A stretch of DNA of 64,000 nucleotides from Paenibacillus sp. JJ-100 (GCF_948329825.1 NZ_CAOJCM010000003.1:62001-126000), one strand, 5' to 3'; shown: positions 51,771-60,922, counted from the first letter of the stretch. The notes: generated by a model from the sequence alone, not told the origin. A program made the numbers and translations.

Positions 51771-52841
51771 ATGAACAAAAAAATAATGATCCCCATCGTC
51801 GGAGCAGCCTTGCTATCAGGAAGTCTGCTTGGATATAATACAACGACTCAAGCAAATTCATCTAACAACGTTAATTCAAGTGTGGAACAAGGTGCCAAAT
51901 CAGAGCAAACACTTATGCAAAAGGCTCAGGCTAAGGTTAAAGAATTAACAGGAAATACGTATACGTTAATTCAAGGAACGACTACGAAAGATTCGATCCA
52001 TTTTAATAGAGAAAATTTCAATGATATCATTGCGTATAAAGCGAATGGAGAGCTCGAACATATCAGCATTAAGATCAATTATGAAGATCTAAAAGGTGGA
52101 AAATATCAAACCAAACTGAAGGAAACATGGGATGCTCTGTTTCCAGGGGAAGAGCCAAAGTTCGTGAATATTTCAGAGTCCGCCTTCTATACGGGAACAT
52201 TCTCATCGAATGCAATGCAAAACAAGCAAATTTTCATGAAAGAGAATGTCCATGTTTATGGTGTAGATTATGCTCCTGACGATGCCCCGACAAGTGTGCA
52301 GAAAAAGGCTGACGAGGTATTCTCCAAGTTTACCGATGGAAAGGTCAAGCAGGGCGCCAAGTTGGATCGTGTGTATGTTAGCGAAGGCCAACCGAATGTG
52401 TATCAATATAAGTATAAATCCAAAGCAGTGGATGTAACCTTTGCTATTGAAGAACAAACAATGGAAGTGCTCCAAGCATACGTGCATCATTCTGACGGTA
52501 CAAGTGTAAACAATTATGAGGAATTTCAGGCAAGAGAAAAAGAAAAAAGCGCGACAATTAAGAAGTTGACGTTGGACACATTGATGAAAAACGCAATGAG
52601 AGACGCCAAATATATGCTGAATCTGGATTTGAAAGGATATAAGGGAGAAAGAGGAACAAACCCATGGGATGAGGATTCTATGACGTTCACGAAAGAAGGT
52701 GCTCCTTCCGTCACTGCGAGCTTCAATAAAGATGGATCGTTTAGAAGCTTTGTCGTTGATAAGTATGGTCAGGATATGAATTTCTACGGCAATACCATCG
52801 TAGGTCCTGCCAATGAAGAACTCAAATTGTTAATTGATTAA
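51771..52841 (+). CDS. Secreted protein homologous to the anti-sigma ectodomain
   Basis: A 356-residue exported protein. Signal peptide MNKKIMIPIVGAALLSGSLL is followed by GY where the next paralogue has GC, so the lipobox Cys is replaced by Tyr22 and it is probably released rather than lipidated. The mature part matches the anti-sigma ectodomain in order: KLKETWDALFPGEE, VQKKADEVFSKF, PNVYQYKYKS, AKYMLNLDLKGYK and MTFTKEGAPSVTA. AAAGGAG lies 10 bases before ATG 51771. It may bind the same ligand or the anti-sigma factor itself; this is inference. Confidence 0.85.
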   Translation: MNKKIMIPIVGAALLSGSLLGYNTTTQANSSNNVNSSVEQGAKSEQTLMQKAQAKVKELTGNTYTLIQGTTTKDSIHFNRENFNDIIAYKANGELEHISIKINYEDLKGGKYQTKLKETWDALFPGEEPKFVNISESAFYTGTFSSNAMQNKQIFMKENVHVYGVDYAPDDAPTSVQKKADEVFSKFTDGKVKQGAKLDRVYVSEGQPNVYQYKYKSKAVDVTFAIEEQTMEVLQAYVHHSDGTSVNNYEEFQAREKEKSATIKKLTLDTLMKNAMRDAKYMLNLDLKGYKGERGTNPWDEDSMTFTKEGAPSVTASFNKDGSFRSFVVDKYGQDMNFYGNTIVGPANEELKLLID

Positions 52842-52919
52842 TAGGTATTCAAAAATAGCTTAGAGTTGAACTTATATTTAGAAAATCATAAGTATTGCAA
52901 AAGAAAGGAATCTATAACT

Positions 52920-53996
52920 ATGAACAAGAAGAGAATTCTCCCTATTATCGGGGTAACTTTATTATCAGGAAGTTTGCTAGGATGCCAGACACCCGTTCAG
53001 GCAGATGCATCAAATCCGGTAAATATCAAAGCTTCACAGGATGTTAAGCCTGATCAGAAGCTTATGCAGCAGGCCCAGAATAAACTGAAAGAGCTGACGG
53101 GAAATACGTATACGTTAACTCAAGGGACAGGTATGAAAGGTTTTGTGAATTTTCAAAGAGAGGGCTTCAAGAAAGATAGTATTTCTTATAAAGAAGCGAA
53201 TGGAAAGCTCGATTCTCTCAATATTAATATCAATTATGAAGATCTAAATGGTGGAAAATATCAAACCAAACTGAAGGAAACGTGGAAAGCGTTGTTCCCG
53301 GGGGAAGAACCAAAGCATGTGGATATATCAGAGTCTATTTACCGCGTGGGTACAATCTCATCGAATGCCAAACAAAATAAACAAGTGTTTATGGAGGATA
53401 ACGGTAAGGTCTTTGGCGTAAATTATGCTCCTGACAAAGCCCCGGCAAGCGTGCAGAAGAAGGCTACTCAGGTCATATCCAATCTTACCAACGGAAAGAT
53501 CAAGAAGGGGGAGAAGTTAGATCGTGTGTTTGTGGTCGATGGCAAACCAAACGTGTACAAATACAAGTATACATCGAAAACGATGACTGTAACCTTTGCA
53601 ATTGAGGATGAAACGCTGGAACTGCTCCACACGGGTGCATTTGATAGTAGCGGTAAGAGCGTAGCTAGTTACGATGAATTCCAAAAGAAAGAAAAATCTA
53701 AAGATGAAAAGATCAAGAAACTGACATTGGATACGCTAACCAAGAATGCAACAAGAGATGCGAAAAAGATGCTAAATCTCGATCTGAAAGGGTATAAGGG
53801 AACAAGAGGCACAAATGCGTGGGATAATAACATACTGACGTTCACCAAAAAAGGTGCTCCTACAGTTACTGCCACAGTAGATTCAAACGGTTCATTTACT
53901 GAGTTTACCGTTGAGAAGTATGGTCTGCAACTCAGCTATGGCGGACTCGTGATCGTAGGGGCGCCAAATGAGGACCCAAAAATATTAATCAACTAA
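52920..53996 (+). CDS. Lipoprotein homologous to the anti-sigma ectodomain
   Basis: A 358-residue lipoprotein. Lipobox LLGC, Cys22, follows a signal peptide nearly identical to that of the previous gene. The mature region is a close paralogue of the protein at 51771-52841 (TKLKETWKALFPGEE, MLNLDLKGYKGTRGTN, LTFTKKGAPTVTA). ATG 52920 is chosen because the lipoprotein signal starts there and AAAGGAA is upstream; the longer frame lacks a site. It begins 78 bases after its paralogue and may share its transcript. It would sit on the outer membrane face next to the anti-sigma ectodomain. Confidence 0.87.
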   Translation: MNKKRILPIIGVTLLSGSLLGCQTPVQADASNPVNIKASQDVKPDQKLMQQAQNKLKELTGNTYTLTQGTGMKGFVNFQREGFKKDSISYKEANGKLDSLNININYEDLNGGKYQTKLKETWKALFPGEEPKHVDISESIYRVGTISSNAKQNKQVFMEDNGKVFGVNYAPDKAPASVQKKATQVISNLTNGKIKKGEKLDRVFVVDGKPNVYKYKYTSKTMTVTFAIEDETLELLHTGAFDSSGKSVASYDEFQKKEKSKDEKIKKLTLDTLTKNATRDAKKMLNLDLKGYKGTRGTNAWDNNILTFTKKGAPTVTATVDSNGSFTEFTVEKYGLQLSYGGLVIVGAPNEDPKILIN

Positions 53997-54025
53997 TTCT
54001 CGATGAGTAAATAGAATATCCTAAC

Positions 54026-54073
54026 AAGAAGCGGCTCTCCTAGTTCAGTCTATGGGGAGTCGCCTCTTTTTAT
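54026..54073 (+). terminator. Terminator after the ectodomain paralogues
   Basis: AGCGGCTCTCC / GGGGAGTCGCCT imperfect stem, then CTTTTTAT. Confidence 0.65.
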
Positions 54074-54105
54074 ATCATAGTCAATCACATTAATCCTTTG
54101 AATAT

Positions 54106-54594
54106 TTAATTGTCGGGTATCAGTATCTTTTGCAGAAGCATCTCGTCCCTAATGGGGATACCTTGATCTGAAACGAGAGGGATGCTTGGTTTCACAGCTC
54201 TTGCTTTGGCTACTGCATCGGGATACACACGGATGATCTGGTACCCCCTTTTTTGATAAAAAAGAAGAGCGTGGAGGTTATCATTTGTGGTGATCACCTG
54301 AATGTTTCTCTGATTTGCTTGTCGTGCAGTGTCCTCTACTCTTCTCAAGAGAGCTGAACCGATTCCCTTATTTTCGTCCAGACTGTCCAACGAGATCACT
54401 TCGCATCCTGATTCATGCATAACGTATGTAATATACCCTCTAATTTCTCCATGTTCATTCAGTACTGCGTAACCTTCCAGCTTATCAACGGAATAGACGC
54501 CAGTTGAGATGACCATCTCCGGACTTCCCCAGTGCTCACTCCAAAAATCATTTCGTTGTGCAATCGGAATGAGCCGGCTCTCAATGATTTTCAT
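54106..54594 (-). CDS. GNAT-family N-acetyltransferase
   Basis: A 162-residue GNAT protein. The acetyl-CoA loop ENKGIGSALLRRVE (Q/R-x-x-G-x-G/A form) is near the middle, and NDNLHALLFYQKRGYQIIRV is the usual final strand-helix. ATG 54594 follows AAGGAG by 8 bases. The substrate is unknown. It is divergent from the polysaccharide cassette. Confidence 0.9.
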   Translation of the reverse strand: MKIIESRLIPIAQRNDFWSEHWGSPEMVISTGVYSVDKLEGYAVLNEHGEIRGYITYVMHESGCEVISLDSLDENKGIGSALLRRVEDTARQANQRNIQVITTNDNLHALLFYQKRGYQIIRVYPDAVAKARAVKPSIPLVSDQGIPIRDEMLLQKILIPDN

Positions 54595-54788
54595 ATGCAA
54601 CTCTCCTTTGATTCTAATGAAACTTGCTTCCTAATATAGATCACCATTTGTCGAAAAAGAATAGACTTGTTTACTAAAGGGCTAGTTCTTTAATATTATT
54701 TTTTTCCATTAGATTACTAAATTGTTCGTTTACTACCTACCTTTTCGGTGGTATACTCTCCTATATTCAAGAAGATATTAACGCTAAT

Positions 54789-55931
54789 TTGCAACAAGTT
54801 TTTCAACAAAATATGTCGAATTGGGGCTCATTTCGGATGATTATAGCAAAAGCAAAGGAAGAAACAATCATCCTCATTCCTTCGCTGGAACCAGATGGTA
54901 GACTTTTATCCTATGTACGTCAGTTGCGAGAATACGGTTTTACGAAGTTGGTCATTGTAGATGATGGTTCTGGAGAAACATACCATCATTTTTTTGAAGA
55001 ATTAGAAGATACTGGATGTATATTGTTGCGACACGCCGTGAATCAGGGAAAAGGTGAGGCGCTAAAGACAGGATTTCGTTACATAGCACAGCATTATGGA
55101 AAGGATCATTACGTCGTTACTGCGGATTCTGATGGTCAACATGCCGCTGAAGATGTGTATCGTATTGCACAGGAAGCCAAACGTCGTCCAAGTGAATTAT
55201 TGCTCGGTGTGAGGGATTTCAGTGAGGGCGGTATTCCGCCGAAGTCTTTGTTTGGCAATCGCATGACATCATTTATTTTTGCCATGTTATATGGAAAGAA
55301 ATTGTCCGATACTCAGACAGGACTGCGAGCCTTCAGCACAGAGTTATTGTCGTTTATGCTGGCCGTTCGCGGCAAGCGTTTTGAATACGAGCTACAGATG
55401 TTGATCTCCTGTATCCAATCGGGTATTGGCATACACACGGTACCTATTCAAGTCATCTATGAAAATGGCAATGCAGGCACGCATTTCAAAGCTTTTCAGG
55501 ATAGTGCCCGAGTTATGGGAGTACTATTCTCGAATTTCTTTCGTTTTATCTCATCATCGGTTGCAAGCTCTGTAGTTGATTTGGGCATTGCCTGGTTTTT
55601 GATTGATTTTCTGCGCCCTATGATGGGGGATCAACATTATTTGAGAATTTTGCTCGCTACTGTGATTGCCCGAGTCATCTCTATCGTCGTTAATTATGCA
55701 CTGAACAGAAATTTTGTGTTTCAAAAGGAAGACAGCCGGGGCAGCCTGTGGCGTTATTTAACGCTATGCGGTCTGATTATTTTACTGTCGAGTACAGGTG
55801 TCTATATATTCCATACCCTATTCATGGTGAACGAGAAGGCGGCGAAGTTTGTATGTGATGTCTTGTTGTTCTTGCTCAGCTTTCAGTTGCAGCGCAGATG
55901 GGTATTTGCAGCAAGGAGGAAGCGGTCGTAG
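54789..55931 (+). CDS. GT2 glycosyltransferase fused to a GtrA-like domain
   Basis: A protein of up to 380 residues. The N-terminal half is a GT2 glycosyltransferase (ILIPSLEPD, VIVDDGSGE, ADSDGQHA as the metal-binding region, SDTQTGLRAF). The C-terminal half has four membrane helices of the GtrA type (FFRFISSSVASSVVDLGIAW, then VVNYALNRNFVF). It probably loads sugar onto undecaprenyl phosphate or flips the product. The start is uncertain: TTG 54789, ATG 54813 and ATG 54837 are in frame and none has a strong ribosome site. Its stop overlaps the next gene start by one base. Confidence 0.88.
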   Translation: MQQVFQQNMSNWGSFRMIIAKAKEETIILIPSLEPDGRLLSYVRQLREYGFTKLVIVDDGSGETYHHFFEELEDTGCILLRHAVNQGKGEALKTGFRYIAQHYGKDHYVVTADSDGQHAAEDVYRIAQEAKRRPSELLLGVRDFSEGGIPPKSLFGNRMTSFIFAMLYGKKLSDTQTGLRAFSTELLSFMLAVRGKRFEYELQMLISCIQSGIGIHTVPIQVIYENGNAGTHFKAFQDSARVMGVLFSNFFRFISSSVASSVVDLGIAWFLIDFLRPMMGDQHYLRILLATVIARVISIVVNYALNRNFVFQKEDSRGSLWRYLTLCGLIILLSSTGVYIFHTLFMVNEKAAKFVCDVLLFLLSFQLQRRWVFAARRKRS

Positions 55932-58222
55932 TGCAAAACGAGAAAAGGCAAAATATATTTTTTATCATCACCATGATCCTCATGACGATCTATCTGATCT
56001 GGCGTACGTTCTTTACGCTGCCATGGGGAGAAGGTGTGTTGAATGTCATTTTTGGCATGCTGCTGATCATAGCTGAGACGGTCACTGTACTGACGACCTT
56101 TGAGTTATTCTTTCAAAAGATGCAGAAAAAACGGGCACAGCTTGATTTACCTGTAATCCCGGATGAATATTATCCGCATGTCGATGTGTTTATTGCTACA
56201 CATAATGAACCGGTTGACCTTTTATATAAAACGGTGAATGCTTGTACGTTTATGGATTACCCGGACAAATCGAAGGTGCATATCTATCTATGTGATGATG
56301 GCGCAAGACCTGAAGTGGAGGAACTGGCTAATCAGTTCGGGATCGGGTATCTGGGATTCCCCGGTAACAAGGATGCCAAATCGGGTAACCTGAACAATGC
56401 ACTTAGCAAGACGAATTCTCCACTAATCGCCACCTTTGATGCAGATATGATTCCGCAGCATACATTTCTAATGAAAACCGTTCCTTACTTCCTTCTCTCT
56501 ACCTTTATTGAAGAAAATGGACAATGGCGGCTTCGCCGTGAGGATGAGATCGACCCAAGCTTCAAGCTGGGGCTGGTACAGACCCCGCAAAGCTTCTACA
56601 ACCCGGATCTATTCCAGTTCAATCTCTATGCGGAGCAAGGTATTCCGAATGAACAGGACTTCTTTTCCCGCGAGGTGAACATTCTACGCAATGCGTCCAA
56701 TGCAGTCGCGTATACGGGGAGTAACACAGTAATTTCCCGGCAAGGTATGGTGGATATCGGCGGATTCCCGCTGAACACCATCACGGAGGATTTTGAGACG
56801 AGCATCCGCTTGCAGCAGGAAGGGTATATCACGTATGCCACGCAGGAGGTTCAGGCTGCAGGGCAGACGACAACTACAATTCCGAGCATGATCAAACAGC
56901 GGATTCGCTGGGCAAGGGGGATTATCCAGAGTTTACAAAATACACGTGCACCGTTCTCCAGAAAATTACCCTTCTGGACCAGGGTGACCTATGTGAGCAG
57001 TTTTTTGTATTGGTGGTCTTTTTTCAACAGACTTATCTTTATCATGTCACCGATTTTGTTTGCTTTGTTTGACTTTCAGATCGTAAATACAACCTTCTGG
57101 CAGATTCTGATCTTCTGGTTGCCTTCGTATTTCTTCTACAGCCTGTCCATGAGGTATCTGTCCAGTAATATACGGAATCAGCGCTGGAGTCAGGTCATTG
57201 ATACGATCTTCATGCCATATCTGATCTGGCCCGTCGTTCTGGAAACGGTGGGAATTCGTGAGCGTAAGTTCAAAGTGACTAACAAAAGTCGTTCTACGGG
57301 ACGTGAGTGGATTGCTTCAATGAAATATGCGCTGCCTCATATTTTCCTACTCATCCTATCGATCGCCGCAATTATAAGGTACGTGAATGGCAAGTATGGT
57401 ATCGCTCTGTTCTTCAGCAGCATTATCATCTTCTGGCTGGTTTACAATATGATTGCCTTGTTCTATGCCCTCTTCTTCATGATTGGGCGCCGGGCATACC
57501 GGGAGAATGAACGAATTCGTGCGCAGGAAGATGTCATCATCCGTTATCCGGACAACACCCTGAGTTACGAGGCCAAAACCGTGGATCTTTCGGAGAATGG
57601 CATTGCGTTTTACGTTCCGGTTCCGATTTATTTGCCAGAGCAGAAGACCATCTCTTTAGTGGTGAAATCGAGTCGATATGAAGCGAAACTTGATGCTGTT
57701 ATCGTTTATGTCAAAGCAGATGGCGAAGGCTGGCGTTATTCAGCGACAGTTCAGCCGCTTAGTGAGACGGACAATCGTCAGTATATGCAGCTCATCTATG
57801 ACCGGAAGCACTCGCTGCCAGAGCAGATGAATCTATGGGATACCGCGTACGATGACATGCTGCGTAATGTGAAAAAACGGATTGTTCAGCCCAAATCAGA
57901 TCAGCGAAAGATGCCTAGGCTATCCCTTCATCTTCCCGTGACGTTCACGAATCATGCCAGCTGTACGCTGCTCAGCTTCAATTATCGTTTTTTCTCCGCG
58001 ACTGATCTGCAAGGTAACATTGCAGAGGGGGCAGAGGTCACCTTTTATACCGAAAGCCATATTGAAGTGGTCTTGAAGCATACGGGAAAAACAACAGCGA
58101 ACAGACGTGAAGTGCTTCTCTCCGTAGAGAATATCGATGAGATCTTAGGGCGTGGTTTGATCGATCAATTACTGAGTGATTTGGTCCATCCACAAGCTAA
58201 GCTGTTCACCAAAGAAGGTTAG
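55931..58222 (+). CDS. BcsA-like GT2 polysaccharide synthase with PilZ domain
   Basis: A 763-residue processive glycosyltransferase. Membrane helices flank a GT2 domain with VDVFIATHNEP, CDDGARPE, TFDADM, TEDFETSIRLQQEG and the Q-x-x-R-W motif QRIRWARG. A C-terminal PilZ domain has an Arg-rich switch (RRAYRENERIRAQED) and DLSENG (D/N-x-S-x-x-G), so it should bind cyclic di-GMP. This is the layout of bacterial cellulose synthase, but the polymer need not be cellulose since no bcsB/bcsC is adjacent. GTG 55931 follows AAGGAGG by about 11 bases and overlaps the previous stop. Confidence 0.92.
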   Translation: MQNEKRQNIFFIITMILMTIYLIWRTFFTLPWGEGVLNVIFGMLLIIAETVTVLTTFELFFQKMQKKRAQLDLPVIPDEYYPHVDVFIATHNEPVDLLYKTVNACTFMDYPDKSKVHIYLCDDGARPEVEELANQFGIGYLGFPGNKDAKSGNLNNALSKTNSPLIATFDADMIPQHTFLMKTVPYFLLSTFIEENGQWRLRREDEIDPSFKLGLVQTPQSFYNPDLFQFNLYAEQGIPNEQDFFSREVNILRNASNAVAYTGSNTVISRQGMVDIGGFPLNTITEDFETSIRLQQEGYITYATQEVQAAGQTTTTIPSMIKQRIRWARGIIQSLQNTRAPFSRKLPFWTRVTYVSSFLYWWSFFNRLIFIMSPILFALFDFQIVNTTFWQILIFWLPSYFFYSLSMRYLSSNIRNQRWSQVIDTIFMPYLIWPVVLETVGIRERKFKVTNKSRSTGREWIASMKYALPHIFLLILSIAAIIRYVNGKYGIALFFSSIIIFWLVYNMIALFYALFFMIGRRAYRENERIRAQEDVIIRYPDNTLSYEAKTVDLSENGIAFYVPVPIYLPEQKTISLVVKSSRYEAKLDAVIVYVKADGEGWRYSATVQPLSETDNRQYMQLIYDRKHSLPEQMNLWDTAYDDMLRNVKKRIVQPKSDQRKMPRLSLHLPVTFTNHASCTLLSFNYRFFSATDLQGNIAEGAEVTFYTESHIEVVLKHTGKTTANRREVLLSVENIDEILGRGLIDQLLSDLVHPQAKLFTKEG

Positions 58223-58233
58223 GAGAGATCGAC

Positions 58234-60093
58234 ATGCTGTTTTTGCTTCAACTTGTGATGGGCATTTTACTCATCCTATCGATGGCTGGTTATATGCAGT
58301 TTGTTCGTAGAGTTCTGGCCATCCGGTGGGAGTTCATTCCGATATTTGTGTTCTCGGCAATCGCCTGTATCATCTATTTTGCTGGACTCGCAGGGCAACT
58401 CTTTATCGGCAGCATGGTTGTGCTAGTTGCAGGCTTACTGCTATTAAGAGGAAGAGTGGTACAAGCCCTGTACCAGAGCAAACGTGGTCCATGGTTCTTT
58501 CCATTCTCGCTATTTCAATGGAGCTTTCTGGGTGGAGTTTTCGTATTTCTGCTGATTCTGTTCCAGACGGAGCTAACACACTACGATAATTTCTCACATT
58601 GGGCCATTGTCGTCAAAGAAATGCTTAGTACCAATGCATTCCCAACACCGAATTCCGATCTGATTGAGTTTAAAAATTATCCACTCGGCACATCGTCGTT
58701 CATCTATTATATCTGCCGTTTTATGGGACATGCCCAATCGACAATGCTGCTGGCGCAGGGACTGCTGATCTTTTCCTGCTTTTATGCCATGTTCGGCATC
58801 GTGTCTGAGAAAAAGCGGTTCCTGCTGTATGCGTTTCTTGGGTTTGGCTTATCCACCTTGTCGTTCTTCAACTTGACGATTCGCATCACTAACCTGCTGG
58901 TAGACTTCCTGCTTCCAATCTACGCGTTAGCGATGGTGGCAGCGATATATCAGTATCGACACGACCTTAAACGAGCGTGTATCATTATTCTCCCGCTGGC
59001 TGGTCTGCTAACGATAATCAAAAGCACGGGCATTATATTTGCAGCCATCGGGCTAATCTTTCTCGTATACAACTGGCTTACGAATAAACAACGTGCCAGC
59101 TGGAAGATCGGACTCGCTGTGGTCGGTACGATTACAGGCGCACTGCTTCCCTATTTTAGCTGGAGCTGGCGTATGGCAACGGTATTTCACGGTGTCGACA
59201 ACAAGTTCGAGGGAGCTGCGGCGGCACTGAAGGCGGGTAAAACTGCAGAGCAGAAGTGGCAGATCCTGGAGCTGTTCCTGAAATCAAGCATAGATATTAC
59301 AACTAGACCAGTGCTAGGAATTGTGATTTTCCAGATAGCCGCTATTGCAGCTTCCATTGTCGCTTATGTGGTGCTGAAGAAGAAGTGGAACCTCTGGAAA
59401 GTGCTAATTGCACTTAATGTAGTTGTCCTACTGTACTATGTTGGTATTCTGGCTCTCTATCTGTACTCCATGCCGGTGGATGAGGCGATAAAGCTGGCAG
59501 GGTTTGAGCGTTATGCATCGAGTATCGTTGTGCTGTTTGCTGGTGGATTGGTGCTCTGTGCAGCCGTTGACATTGAACGTACGTTCCATTATCGCATTGG
59601 AGAAGTTCCTGATTACCAGGCTTTCAAAACGGTGCAGACCAAAAGGCACTATCAACAGGGGATCATCGCCTGTGTAGCGCTCGCAGTGACAATCCTATTA
59701 TCCGAGTATAATGGCATGATGTCTATAACTAGCAGTTACAACAAGACGCTTCCCTACGAAGTCTATTCCGTTACAGGCGATCGGTGGTATACGGGTGGTC
59801 AGGAGGACACGAATAAGTATCTGTTCTATGGGTCTGACCGAGATCAACAGGTCACAAGCTATTATATGCAATATATAGGCAGGTATTTTCTGTATGCTCC
59901 CCATGTAGATGCCATCGTGCTGTTTTATGAAGATAATATGGACAATCTGCTCAGTAACTATGATTATCTTGTGGTGATCGAGACAGATTCCAATGCTGAG
60001 TGGCTATTGAAAAAACACTACGGTATTGATGTGCAAAAAGGGATCTACAAAATTACCCATTCCGGGGATCGGATTGTACTTACTTTGACATGA
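58234..60093 (+). CDS. Large polytopic membrane protein of the polysaccharide cassette
   Basis: A 619-residue protein with about 12 membrane helices in the first 440 residues and a soluble C-terminal domain (YSVTGDRWYTGGQEDTNKYL). The loop after the third or fourth helix carries HYDNFSHWAIVVKEML, where an acidic residue near His resembles the catalytic loop of GT39/GT83-type lipid-linked sugar transferases. It could be such a transferase or a polymer-handling protein. AGGAGAG lies about 6 bases before the ATG. It follows the synthase gene by 11 bases. Confidence 0.75.
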   Translation: MLFLLQLVMGILLILSMAGYMQFVRRVLAIRWEFIPIFVFSAIACIIYFAGLAGQLFIGSMVVLVAGLLLLRGRVVQALYQSKRGPWFFPFSLFQWSFLGGVFVFLLILFQTELTHYDNFSHWAIVVKEMLSTNAFPTPNSDLIEFKNYPLGTSSFIYYICRFMGHAQSTMLLAQGLLIFSCFYAMFGIVSEKKRFLLYAFLGFGLSTLSFFNLTIRITNLLVDFLLPIYALAMVAAIYQYRHDLKRACIIILPLAGLLTIIKSTGIIFAAIGLIFLVYNWLTNKQRASWKIGLAVVGTITGALLPYFSWSWRMATVFHGVDNKFEGAAAALKAGKTAEQKWQILELFLKSSIDITTRPVLGIVIFQIAAIAASIVAYVVLKKKWNLWKVLIALNVVVLLYYVGILALYLYSMPVDEAIKLAGFERYASSIVVLFAGGLVLCAAVDIERTFHYRIGEVPDYQAFKTVQTKRHYQQGIIACVALAVTILLSEYNGMMSITSSYNKTLPYEVYSVTGDRWYTGGQEDTNKYLFYGSDRDQQVTSYYMQYIGRYFLYAPHVDAIVLFYEDNMDNLLSNYDYLVVIETDSNAEWLLKKHYGIDVQKGIYKITHSGDRIVLTLT

Positions 60094-60139
60094 TCTCTCA
60101 ATCGACAAAAGATTGTTTCTATGATAGGCTTAAAGCATC

Positions 60140-60174
60140 CCATGGGCATTCTACTCTTCCGAGTAGAGTGCCTT
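60140..60174 (+). terminator. Hairpin after the polysaccharide cassette
   Basis: GGCATTCTACTC-TTCC-GAGTAGAGTGCC stem with one mismatch and a weak T-tract. Confidence 0.5.
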
Positions 60175-60241
60175 ACTGTATATTATGGGGAACTAACATT
60201 AAATGTATCTGAATGCGATGCAATGTGGAGGTGGTGATGCT

Positions 60242-60325
60242 ATGTTTCTCTCTTTAGCCCCCGCAGGGGAAAGTTGGATGGTCAGGATATACAAAAAATC
60301 ATTGAATGCAGAGGAGCGAACATAG
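60242..60325 (+). CDS. Short upstream ORF, FeoA-like N terminus, coupled to L25
   Basis: A 27-codon frame starts MFLSLAPAGESWMVRIYKKS and ends LNAEERT. It has an excellent GGAGGTGG site 8 bases upstream, and its TAG ends one base before the L25 ATG (60327). The pattern L-x-x-A-P-x-G-x-x-x-x-V-x-x-I resembles the first half of FeoA-type SH3 domains, so it may be a truncated relic used as a leader ORF. It is short, but the ribosome site and coupling support translation. Confidence 0.5.
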   Translation: MFLSLAPAGESWMVRIYKKSLNAEERT

Positions 60326-60326
60326 C

Positions 60327-60872
60327 ATGACTACTCAATTACAAGCGGAAACCCGCATTAGATTAAATACTTCCAAACTTCGTAACTTACGCCAATCTGG
60401 CCGCCTGCCAGGTATTGTTTTTGGCAAAAACACGGAGAATGAGATGATTCATATACCGAAGATTCCATTTCAAAAATGGCTGAAACAAGGAACTTCTGGC
60501 TTTATTGAACTGCAGTTTGAAGGGAAGCCTTCACTTACCGTGTTGCTAGAGGATCTGCAACGTGATCCGGTGACACATGATTTGATTCACGTCGATTTTC
60601 AACAGGTACAGAGCGGCGAAGTGCTGCGCACTAAAATTCCTGTCAAGTTCAACGGAACACCTGTAGGTACTAAAACCGGTGGTGTTGTTCAAGTTCAGTT
60701 AGCTGCTATTGAAGTGGAGGCTCTACCTCGTCATTTGCCAACTGTGGTAGAGTTTGATATCAGTGACATGGAGATTGGAGAAACCTTGCATGTCGAGGAT
60801 GCCAAGTTTGCACCGGAAGTAACGGTTATTTCCGAAGGTAATGAGTCACTTATGTCCGTTATCAAACCTTAA
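60327..60872 (+). CDS. rplY: 50S ribosomal protein L25 (Ctc form)
   Basis: A 181-residue L25/general stress protein Ctc. The N-terminal L25 domain binds 5S rRNA (TRIRLNTSKLRNLRQSGRLP, then GIVFGKN). The C-terminal beta domain follows (LPTVVEFDISDMEIGETLHV). ATG 60327 is chosen at MTTQLQAE, with AGAGGAG about 11 bases upstream. A short coupled ORF precedes it. Ctc proteins are often stress-induced in Bacillales. A G/C-rich hairpin lies downstream (60896-60922). Confidence 0.94.
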   Translation: MTTQLQAETRIRLNTSKLRNLRQSGRLPGIVFGKNTENEMIHIPKIPFQKWLKQGTSGFIELQFEGKPSLTVLLEDLQRDPVTHDLIHVDFQQVQSGEVLRTKIPVKFNGTPVGTKTGGVVQVQLAAIEVEALPRHLPTVVEFDISDMEIGETLHVEDAKFAPEVTVISEGNESLMSVIKP

Positions 60873-60895
60873 GTATTTTCACCAATATTTAACAA

Positions 60896-60922
60896 GCTGC
60901 ATGGACTATATGTCCATGCAGC
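60896..60922 (+). terminator. Hairpin after rplY
   Basis: GCTGCATGGAC-TATAT-GTCCATGCAGC, perfect 11-bp stem, but only a short T-tract follows. Confidence 0.65.

Noticed and set aside
58403..58597. Minus-strand and alternate-frame ORFs within the polysaccharide cassette
   Set aside because: Shadows of the membrane-protein genes, without ribosome sites or family features.
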